Assembly: GCA_052144935.1 (NCBI GenBank)
Contig: JBKQPR010000067.1
Coordinates: forward strand, 1-61,937
Length of the DNA: 61,937 bases
Direction: 5' to 3'
Source: JOPF133 sp052144935
Lineage (GTDB): Bacteria; Acidobacteriota; Terriglobia; Bryobacterales; Bryobacteraceae
This document shows positions 1 to 6,447 of this stretch, in pieces. Below the pieces are notes generated by a model, which saw only the letters and a program-made list of their open reading frames with translations, did no database searches and was not told the origin of the DNA. The translations under genes and the position numbers were made by a program. Within the stretch, counting starts at the first letter, position 1; every line of letters starts with the position of its first letter.

Positions 1-302
1 CCGAGGGGACCTGCCGGCCCCGAGGGGACCTGCCGGCCCCGAGGGGACCTGCCGGCCCCGAGGGGACCTGCCGGCCCTGTCGGCCCCGAGGACCCTGTCG
101 GCCCCGAGGGGACCTGCCGGCCCCGGGGGCCCTGTCGGCCCTGGGGGCCCTGTCGGCCCCGAGGGGACCTGTCGGCCTCGGGGGCCCCTGCCGGCCCCGG
201 GAGGAACCTGTCGGCCCCGGGGGCCCTGTCGGCCCTGGGGGCCCTGGCGGCCCCGAGGGGACCTGTCGGCCTCGGGGGCCCCTGCCGGCCCCGGGAGGAA
301 CC
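1..302. repeat. GC-rich tandem repeat array
   Basis: The 19-bp unit CCGAGGGGACCTGCCGGCC occurs four times in perfect tandem at 1-76. After that come irregular variants (CTGTCGGCC, CCCTGGGGGCC). A higher-order unit recurs with a 94-bp period: the segment beginning at 157 is repeated at 251. It has no unique spacers, so it is not a CRISPR. No gene is visible before the SDR stop at 369. The array touches the window edge, so its full length is unknown. Confidence 0.85.
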
Positions 303-368
303 CGAAGGGCGCCCCGGCCGGGCACGGCGCATCCTCGGGCGCACGGCGTCTGTCCGAGGGGCGCCCGA

Positions 369-1115
369 TTACCGCAATCCGCCGGCCGTCGGGATCACCT
401 GGCCTGTGAGCCAACCGGCTTCCGGAGACACCAGGAACGAGACCACCGTCGCGATGTCGCGCGGTTGTCCGACGCGGCCCAGCGGCGTCTGCGGCACAAT
501 CTGCGCGGCAAACTCGTCGAAGTGGCCCATTGCCTGCGTGCCTTCGGTCTCCACCGGACCGGGCAGCACCGAATTCACCCGGACCTTCCGCGGACCCAGT
601 TCCGCGGCCAGCGTTCGGGTGAAGGAGTCCACCGCGGCCTTAGTGGCGCTGTACACGGCCGTGTTCGGAAGAGACCCCAGCGACGCCATGGAGCTGATGT
701 TGACCACCGACCCGCCCTCGTCGCCAAACGCCTTCGCCGCGGCTTGCGTGGCGAACAGCAGCCCTTTGACATTCAGGTCGAACATGCGGTTGAAATGCCG
801 CTCGCCGACTTGCTCGAGCGGAAGAAACTCGTAAACTCCCGCGTTGTTCACCAGGATATCGAGCCGTCCGAATTCGGAGACCGCCGCATCGACGAGTTGC
901 TTCGCCTCAGCCGGCTTGCTGACGTCCGCGTGTACCGCTTTGGCCGCGCCGCCTTTGGACCGGATCCGCGCCACCACCTCCGCCGCCTGCCCGGCGCTCG
1001 ATGCGTAATTGACCACCACCGCCGCTCCGCTGCCGGCGAGTTCCTCCGCGATGGCCGCCCCGATGCCCTTCGATGCGCCGGTGACGACTGCGACTTTACC
1101 CGTAAGATTTGCCAT
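369..1115 (-). CDS. SDR-family oxidoreductase
   Basis: This is a 248-aa classical short-chain dehydrogenase/reductase, predicted to be a cytosolic NAD(P)H-dependent enzyme acting on an alcohol or ketone. Visible motifs are the cofactor-binding TGASKGIG at residues 12-19, NNAG at 90-93, the catalytic Asn in LNVKG near 115, Ser at 141-142 and the YSATK active site (Tyr155, Lys159). The length is normal for FabG-like SDRs, but the substrate cannot be deduced. A GGAGAGG ribosome-binding site precedes the ATG. It lies downstream of an ArsR-family gene on the same strand, with a palindromic operator candidate between them. Control by that regulator is therefore likely but inferred. Confidence 0.93.
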   Translation of the reverse strand: MANLTGKVAVVTGASKGIGAAIAEELAGSGAAVVVNYASSAGQAAEVVARIRSKGGAAKAVHADVSKPAEAKQLVDAAVSEFGRLDILVNNAGVYEFLPLEQVGERHFNRMFDLNVKGLLFATQAAAKAFGDEGGSVVNISSMASLGSLPNTAVYSATKAAVDSFTRTLAAELGPRKVRVNSVLPGPVETEGTQAMGHFDEFAAQIVPQTPLGRVGQPRDIATVVSFLVSPEAGWLTGQVIPTAGGLR

Positions 1116-1137
1116 AGTTCCTCTCCTTCAGTTGTTG

Positions 1138-1257
1138 CAACCGCTCCCTAACGGTCGCGGCTCCGACGCGCATCCGAGCCGGGCCCAGAGGGCGCCCCGT
1201 CAGGGAGCGGTTGCCGGCCCGACGCGCATCCGAGCCGCGACCGTAAGGGAGCGGTTG
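1138..1257. repeat. dispersed GAGCCGCGACCGT-type inverted repeat
   Basis: Two 26-bp arms at 1138-1163 and 1232-1257 are inverted copies with one mismatch; the core is GAGCCGCGACCGTAAGGGAG. The interior holds a 16-bp direct repeat, GACGCGCATCCGAGCC, at 1165-1180 and 1221-1236, plus an 18-bp motif at 1181-1198. A related copy lies at 48170-48195 and a short degenerate one at 17215-17230. It is probably a dispersed palindromic (REP-like) element. Confidence 0.75.
1181..1198. repeat. 18-bp motif copy 1
   Basis: GGGCCCAGAGGGCGCCCC stands where the sister half of the surrounding repeat (1231-1246) has only the hexamer GCGACC between CATCCGAGCC and the GT-AGGGAGCGG end. This suggests an insertion or replacement into the older repeat. 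Further copies are at 5756, 14652, 31004 (degenerate), 33727 and 36917. Confidence 0.6.
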
Positions 1258-1275
1258 CTGGCCTTGTATCGACCA

Positions 1276-1291
1276 ATAGACAACTGTCTAT
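1276..1291. promoter_or_regulatory. candidate ArsR operator
   Basis: ATAGACAACTGTCTAT is a perfect 7-2-7 inverted repeat. It lies 27 bp upstream of the arsR 3' end on the plus strand, that is, between the ArsR and SDR genes in their transcriptional order. ArsR-family dimers usually bind short A/T-ended palindromes of this shape. Its position suggests control of the SDR gene rather than autoregulation alone. Confidence 0.5.
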
Positions 1292-1317
1292 ACGATGAAG
1301 GGTGGCGCGGGCGGGAT

Positions 1318-1608
1318 TCAGGCCTTTCGCCGCACGGGAATCCGCCGCCGCATTTCCGCCAGGTACTCCGCCCACACCTTCCGGTCGAGGCGGTAGAAGC
1401 AGAACTTGGCCTCCCTGCGCGGACGGATCAGTCCGGCGACGTGCAGCTCTTTCAGATGGTGGGAAATAGTGGGCTGCGATACGTCCGACTGACAGGCCAG
1501 CGCCGCGCAGGCCATCTCCTTCTCGGCGGCGATGCGTTCAAGAATCTCCACCCGCGTCGGGTCGGCCAGCGCGCGGCTGATGCGGTTGAATTGCTCTGGC
1601 TCCATCAC
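1318..1608 (-). CDS. ArsR-family HTH regulator
   Basis: This 96-aa single-domain winged-helix protein covers the whole ArsR/SmtB fold. It includes LADPTRVEIL in the first helices, the recognition segment SDVSQPTISHHLKEL near residues 42-56, and the wing region GLIRPRREAKFCFYRL. The canonical metal-binding CVC of ArsR is absent; cysteines occur in MACAALAC (residues 32-39) but not in an arrangement I can assign to a metal. A non-metal or SdpR-like sensor is therefore as likely as a metal sensor. It is co-directional with the SDR gene 200 bp downstream and probably represses it. Confidence 0.88.
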   Translation of the reverse strand: MMEPEQFNRISRALADPTRVEILERIAAEKEMACAALACQSDVSQPTISHHLKELHVAGLIRPRREAKFCFYRLDRKVWAEYLAEMRRRIPVRRKA

Positions 1609-1633
1609 CTCTCAATGTTAACCGGCCCGCGCC

Positions 1634-4358
1634 TCACCGGAAGTTTTCGATCATCATGAGATTGGCGCCGGACTTCACGGTTTTGGCGAATAGAATGGCC
1701 GTTCTATCCGGAGAAACGCTCAGGCCTAGACCGATCCAACCATCGATGTTGGTAAGTATCTGGCTTGTCCGGCTGCTGAATCGAAAGAACCGCAGAGGGT
1801 ATTGTCCGTTGCTACGCCTGCCGATGTAGTAGACGCCGTCATCCACCGGAAGGAACGCTCTCTGCGAAACCCAATCCAGCAACTGGCGCTCGGCGCCGCC
1901 GGACAGCGGCTTCGCGAACAGCGGGGAAGAACCGGCCTTGATGTAGAAAAGGGTTGTCCCGTCGGCGGATTCATGACCCACGAAGCCCCCCTCTTGGGTA
2001 ACCTGTTCCGCTACACCGCCGGCAGAGGGCACCCGCCAGATCTCGTACCTGCCCGTGCGATCCGAGCGGAAATAGATCCATTTCCCGTCGCGCGACCAGG
2101 ATGGCACATGCCCATCCGAGGGCCCCTGGGTAATGCGTCGCGGTCTGCCCCCGCTCGCATCCACCACATAGATGTCCGCGTGGCTATCCTGGTCCCACGA
2201 CTCAAACGCGATCCAGCGGCCATCGGGCGACCAGCGCGGGCTTCCCTCGAAAAGCCCGACGTTGTTCGTCATCTGAACCGGTTTCGATCCGTCGGCTTGC
2301 GCCACCCAGATCCTCAACGATTCTGCGGAGCGGGAGTCAAAGGCAATCTTGCTTCCGTCCGGCGAAAACTGAGCGTTGTCCTCGTTGGCCGATGAGACGA
2401 TCAGCGGTTCGGCGGACCCGCCTATGCGGTGCGCCAGATGTCATCGTCTTGCAGATTCCTTGAAAATACCAACCGATTGCCTACCGGAGAAACTGAGGGG
2501 CCCCAAGCGTTCGGTCCGGCAATTTCCAGCCGTTGCGGCAGCCGCCGTCCGTCAATTTCCGCGCGCCACAGATGGTTGGACGCGGCGGAACTGCCCCAGC
2601 CGCCGTAGACCACCGACTTTCCGTCACGGCTCCATGCCAGCCCGTATATGGCGAGATTTTGGTTGGTGATGCGCCGGGCGCTATCCTGCGGCACATAAGC
2701 AGGGCTCAGATCCTGGACGTACACGTCGCACTTATAAATGTGCGTGCAGCCTGCGTATGCCAACTGTCGCCCATCGGGCGAAAAGCTCGCAGACTGGTCG
2801 TGCCCGGGAGCCTTTGGGTTCGAGATCCGCCGCGGCTCGCCACCCTCGACTGGCACCAGAAAAATGGCGCTTGTTGGGTCGTTCGAAGAGACTGCCAGCC
2901 ACTCCCCGTCCGGCGACCAGGACATTTGCCAGCTCGCGGCAAAATCCGACAGCTTTTGCTCCGCTCCTCCCAGAGCCGAGACCGTGTAGATGCCACTGTG
3001 GGGTCCCTCACGATAAAACGCAATGCGCTTTCCATCCGGCGCCCATGCCGGAAGATAATCGCCAGCCGGATCGGTGGTGAGCCGTAGAGCATTCGTCTCG
3101 CCGATCATTTTCACGTAGATATCGTAGTTATCTCCCTTCTCGCCGTTCCAACCGAAGGCGATCTGCCGGCCGTCGGGAGAGAAGCTCGGACTTCCCTGCG
3201 AGCCGGGGTAGCTGGTCACGGAGACCAGCCTCTCCGGCGGGCCGGATACGGGTCCTCGGAAGAGCCAGGCTCCCGTCAGCGCCAGCGCCACCATGGCGCC
3301 GGCCGCAGCCCATAGCCATGTGCGCTTCCGAGCGGGCGCGGTTGGCGCCGGGCCGGCCTGCGCATCGCCCGAGGCAATCCACAGCAGTTCATCGCGGAGG
3401 TCGCTGGCCGTCTGCCACCGGTCGTCCGGCTCCTTCGCCAGGCACTTACGAACCAGCCGTGCGAAGGCTCCCGAGGCCAGCGGAGCCGTCAAAGGAGGCG
3501 GCTCCTCTTTCAGGATCGCCGCCGTGATACTGGCCGAGTCGGAGCCACCGAAAGCACGCCGCCCCGTGAGCAGCTCATAGAGCACCGAGCCCAACGAGAA
3601 GATATCGCTGCGGGCATCGGTTTCTCTGCCCTGCAATTGTTCCGGCGCCATGTATTGCATGGTGCCGAGAATGGCGCCGTCCCGCGTCTCGCTGGGAGGG
3701 AGCGTGCTGCCGGAAGCCGACGCGGCGGCCTTGTCCATCTTGGCGAGACCGAAATCGAGTAGCTTGACGCCGCGGCGCCCTTTGGGCCCGGTGACCAGTA
3801 TATTGGCGGGCTTCAAATCGCGGTGGACGATGCCTTTACGATGCGCGGCGCTCAAGGCGTCGGCGATCTGAGCCCCCAGTTTCAGCACCTGGTCCAGGGT
3901 GAGGGGACCTTGGATCGGCTTGCCTTCGATGTACTCCATCACCAGGCAATCGGCGCCCACATCGAACAGCGTGCAGATGTGCGGGTGTGATTCAGCGCCG
4001 CAATGGCGCGCGCCTCGCGCTTGAAGCGGTCGGAAAACCGGCTGGCGCACACTTTGATCGCGACCTCGCGCCCCAATCGCGTGTCCCGCGCTTTCCAGAC
4101 CTCGCCCATGCCGCCGGCGCCGATGCGCGAGACGATCCGATACGGGCCGATGCGCTCTCCCGGCGAAAGCCGGCGCTCCCAGGCCGGAGAGTCGAGCACC
4201 GTGCCGTCCGGTCGATCGGACGCCAGCAGCGATTCCACCTCGCGGCGGAGGTCATCGTCCGCGCACACCTCCTTGAGGAACGTGGCGCGTTGGCCGGCAG
4301 GGTGGCCCAGGGCGGCATGGTAAAGCTCTTCCACCCGCTGCCACTGTTCGCTGTTCAT
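1634..4358 (-). pseudogene. Ser/Thr kinase-PD40 gene with two frameshifts
   Basis: Three successive frames together encode what would be about 907 aa. An N-terminal segment of about 80 aa precedes an Hanks-type kinase domain (IGAGGMGEV glycine loop, VAIKV lysine, HRDLKPAN catalytic loop, LDFGLAK). A transmembrane helix (TWLWAAAGAMVALALTGAWL) and a C-terminal PD40/TolB-like propeller follow. A duplicated CA dinucleotide at about 3985-3988 breaks ALNH-PHICTLFDVG. A single missing base at about 2430 breaks DIWR, judged against the intact paralogue at 6448-9096. Frames resume perfectly after each lesion and no other damage is visible. This is either recent inactivation or assembly error; I cannot tell which. 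Confidence 0.8.
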
Positions 4359-4387
4359 AGGGCCCGAAGCCCGCTGCGATTATAGCA

Positions 4388-4988
4388 TTACGGCGCGTCC
4401 ACCGAGGCGCCCAAAGGCGAGCCCGAACCGGAGCCGGAACCGGCAGCGGCGCGGGCCCGCATGCCGGCGTGGATCAGTTCGATATCTTCCGCAGCGAACG
4501 GCAGTGGGACGCGCTGCATTTGCCGGTAGCCGTGCGGGTCCCAATGCGCTTTCATGACGCCCGATGCGGAGTGGCGCGAGGTGCCTTCGATCACGTGCGT
4601 CAATTCATGGACCATCACGTGGGCCAGAAGTGGGGGTACCTCGCTTCCCGCAAACCCCCCGAATACGGTCATACATCACCTCAATGTGGATCCCTTCGTA
4701 AGGCAAGGCATAGGCTAGGGCGCCGCGATGCTCCTCCGGCGGCGTATGCATGGAGAAATGCATGACGATGGCTCCGCCCTCCTGTGGAACCTGCCCGGCA
4801 TGAGGCTTTCTGGGCCGCCATTCGACCGCCACGCCGGCGGTTGCGAACATACGTCCGGCTATGTCCTCGGCGGGGACCAGGACGAACGAGGGCACTTGGA
4901 CGCCGCTCACGTAAACCAGGATCTTTTCGCCGGCCTGCGCGCACGCTGCCATCGCCAACGTCATCGCCACTGCCGCTGTCATCTTCAT
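4388..4988 (-). pseudogene. secreted HELTH-motif protein, frameshifted
   Basis: The ATG at 4988 is preferred over an upstream ATG at 5006 because GGGAGG sits just before it. The product starts with a signal peptide (MKMTAAVAMTLAMAACAQAG). The reading frame is broken at a run of six G (plus-strand C, 4655-4660): with one base fewer, EVMYDRIRG continues directly into FAGSEVPPLLAHVMVHELTHVIEG. The HELTH sequence is an HExxH zinc-peptidase signature, but I cannot assign a known peptidase family. The C-terminus is a Gly/Ser/Ala-rich tail. The corrected length is about 199 aa. A homopolymer indel makes sequencing error plausible. Confidence 0.65.
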
Positions 4989-5032
4989 GCTCGCCTCCCG
5001 TGACACCGGGTAAGCGACAGCGCGCGGCGGGA

Positions 5033-5063
5033 ACTATAACGTCAGCGGGAGGTTTTTTGCCAA
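5033..5063 (-). promoter_or_regulatory. candidate promoter of HELTH gene
   Basis: Read on the minus strand, TTGGCA (5063-5058) is followed after 19 nt by TATAGT (5038-5033), or after 18 nt by TTATAG. It lies 45 bp upstream of the start at 4988. The 15-bp palindrome at 5067-5081 abuts its -35 side. The spacing is slightly long, so this is tentative. Confidence 0.35.
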
Positions 5064-5066
5064 ATC

Positions 5067-5081
5067 GACCCAACTTGGGTC
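5067..5081. promoter_or_regulatory. 15-bp palindrome, proximal site
   Basis: GACCCAACTTGGGTC has 7-bp perfect arms around one base and sits just upstream of the candidate -35 box of the HELTH gene. A second site with the same hexamer arms lies 62 bp further upstream (about six helical turns). A dimeric regulator bound at both sites is a reasonable inference. Confidence 0.5.
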
Positions 5082-5128
5082 ACTCAAAAGACAACTGATT
5101 TGTTTTCAATTGTTTGTAAGTACGACTT

Positions 5129-5143
5129 GACCCAGGTTGGGTC
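5129..5143. promoter_or_regulatory. 15-bp palindrome, distal site
   Basis: GACCCAGGTTGGGTC shares the GACCCA-n3-TGGGTC pattern with the site at 5067-5081. The DNA between the two is AT-rich compared with the rest of the window, as expected of a promoter region. Confidence 0.5.
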
Positions 5144-5280
5144 GTTCTCAGAAACGCCATGCCCTGAGAGAGTCCCTGGCTCGGCCCGCCGCCGCAAAGC
5201 GCGCCGCCCACCGCGCCGCAGCGGCAGCCTCCAGACCCCGCGGGAACCTCCGTTCGGGTAGGCGGCGCACCCTTGTCTGG

Positions 5281-5700
5281 TCAGGGTCGATAAATCCAGG
5301 CGCCCAACAGAACGGCCGGAATGCTGTCGAGCAGGCCGACGGCGATCACTGTGAACAAAAGTGAGTTGGGGAACAGCTTCAGCGGCTGAAGAGCCATTTC
5401 GGGGATTACCCAGAACACTACCCACACCGCCAGCGCCGTACGAACCGCCGTCTTGGGACCTGGGCCATAGCTTGGACGCATGCGCGTGTAAACCCAGATC
5501 GCGATTACGCCGAGGAGAAAGTTTTCCGGGATGAAGGTGGTCCAGCCGGTAGGAGTTTTCCCAAGAGCGGCGAAGGCGGCGGTCCATTGCGCATCGAGAA
5601 ACATCCCATGGACCAGGTATTCGATCGCATTGATCGCCAGGCCTGCAGCGACCCCACCAAACAACAAGCGTGGGAGGTTCGGCCGTGCGGTCGTCGTCAT
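5281..5700 (-). CDS. small multi-pass membrane protein
   Basis: This 139-aa hypothetical protein has about four hydrophobic segments: roughly residues 12-30 (LLFGGVAAGLAINAIEYLVH), 58-72 (ENFLLGVIAIWVYTR), 87-103 (ALAVWVVFWVIPEMALQ) and 113-135 (SLLFTVIAVGLLDSIPAVLLG). The composition and length suit a small integral inner-membrane protein. The conserved-looking NAIEYLVHGMFL segment is seen in uncharacterised acidobacterial membrane proteins, but I do not recognise a function. It is divergent from the ECF sigma gene at 5847, with a hairpin between them. Confidence 0.75.
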   Translation of the reverse strand: MTTTARPNLPRLLFGGVAAGLAINAIEYLVHGMFLDAQWTAAFAALGKTPTGWTTFIPENFLLGVIAIWVYTRMRPSYGPGPKTAVRTALAVWVVFWVIPEMALQPLKLFPNSLLFTVIAVGLLDSIPAVLLGAWIYRP

Positions 5701-5748
5701 ATGGTTGTCTCAGCGATATTATATGCCGGGAGGAGTGCGGCAACGTGG

Positions 5749-5779
5749 GACAGGCGGGCCCAGAGGCACCCCGCCTGTC
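5749..5779. repeat. hairpin with embedded 18-bp-type motif
   Basis: Perfect 10-bp arms GACAGGCGGG (5749-5758) and CCCGCCTGTC (5770-5779) flank a variant of the 18-bp motif, GGGCCCAGAGGCACCCC (5756-5772), which lacks one G. The arms resemble the GGCAGGCG..CGCCTGCC hairpin at 6420-6439, as if the motif had entered the loop of such a hairpin. Confidence 0.6.
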
Positions 5780-5846
5780 AACCCGGCGATCAGCCCCTTC
5801 CGCCACAGCCCGCCCGCCGTCGGGATATACTTCCGTTCGGGGCACT

Positions 5847-6413
5847 ATGCCAGGCGACGAATCCGTGGATATCACCCGCCTGCTGCGGGAGTGGGGCGCG
5901 GGCAATCGCGCCGCGTTGGAGCAACTGACGCCCGTGATTTACGCCGAGCTCCGCCGCCGCGCGCACAACTACATGAAGAACGAGCGCCCCGGCCACACCC
6001 TGCAGACCACCGCGCTGGCCCACGAGGCCTGGCTGCGCCTCGCGGACGTGTCCATCGCCGATTGGAAGGATCGCGCCCACCTCTTTGCGATCGCCGCTCA
6101 GATGATGCGGCGGATCCTGGTGGATGGGGCCCGCGCCCGCCACAGGGAGAAGCGCGGAGGCCACGCCGAGCGGGTGGATTTCGGCCAGATCCCGGATGTC
6201 TCCTCGGGGCGGGATAGCGAAATGGTGGCCATCGACGACGCTTTGCAGGCCCTCGCCCAATTCGATCCGCGCAAGGCGCAAGTCGTCGAGCTGCGTTTCT
6301 TCGGCGGCCTGTCGGTGAAGGAGACGGCCGAGGTTCTCAAGACCTCCGAGCAGACCGTGCATCGCGACTGGCGGCTGGCGCGCACCTGGTTGCTGCGGGA
6401 AATCGGCGGCTGA
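5847..6413 (+). CDS. ECF RNA polymerase sigma factor (TIGR02999 type)
   Basis: The frame is open further upstream, but ATG 5847 fits the family start (MPGDESVDITRLLREWGAGN), giving 188 aa. The sigma-2 region includes LTPVIYAELRRRAHNYMKNE and the TALAHEAWLRL core. The sigma-4 region ends with ELRFFGGLSVKETAEVLKTS followed by EQTVHRDWRLARTWL, a helix-turn-helix. This ECF subgroup is abundant in Acidobacteria and Planctomycetes and often neighbours Ser/Thr kinases, as here: a kinase-PD40 gene converges on it from 9096. No anti-sigma factor is visible, so regulation through the kinase is a plausible inference. Confidence 0.92.
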   Translation: MPGDESVDITRLLREWGAGNRAALEQLTPVIYAELRRRAHNYMKNERPGHTLQTTALAHEAWLRLADVSIADWKDRAHLFAIAAQMMRRILVDGARARHREKRGGHAERVDFGQIPDVSSGRDSEMVAIDDALQALAQFDPRKAQVVELRFFGGLSVKETAEVLKTSEQTVHRDWRLARTWLLREIGG

Positions 6414-6419
6414 AAGTGG

Positions 6420-6439
6420 GGCAGGCGCTTTCGCCTGCC
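6420..6439. terminator. hairpin between convergent genes
   Basis: GGCAGGCGCTTTCGCCTGCC forms an 8-bp perfect stem with a 4-nt loop. It lies 6 bp after the sigma-factor stop and 8 bp before the end of the convergent kinase gene. There is no U-tract, so it may be a bidirectional stabilising hairpin. The same stem occurs at 48231-48249. Confidence 0.55.
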
Positions 6440-6447
6440 AACGCGGC

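Noticed and set aside
1..302. CRISPR array
   Set aside because: Repeats are contiguous or variant without unique spacers of constant length, and no cas genes are present.
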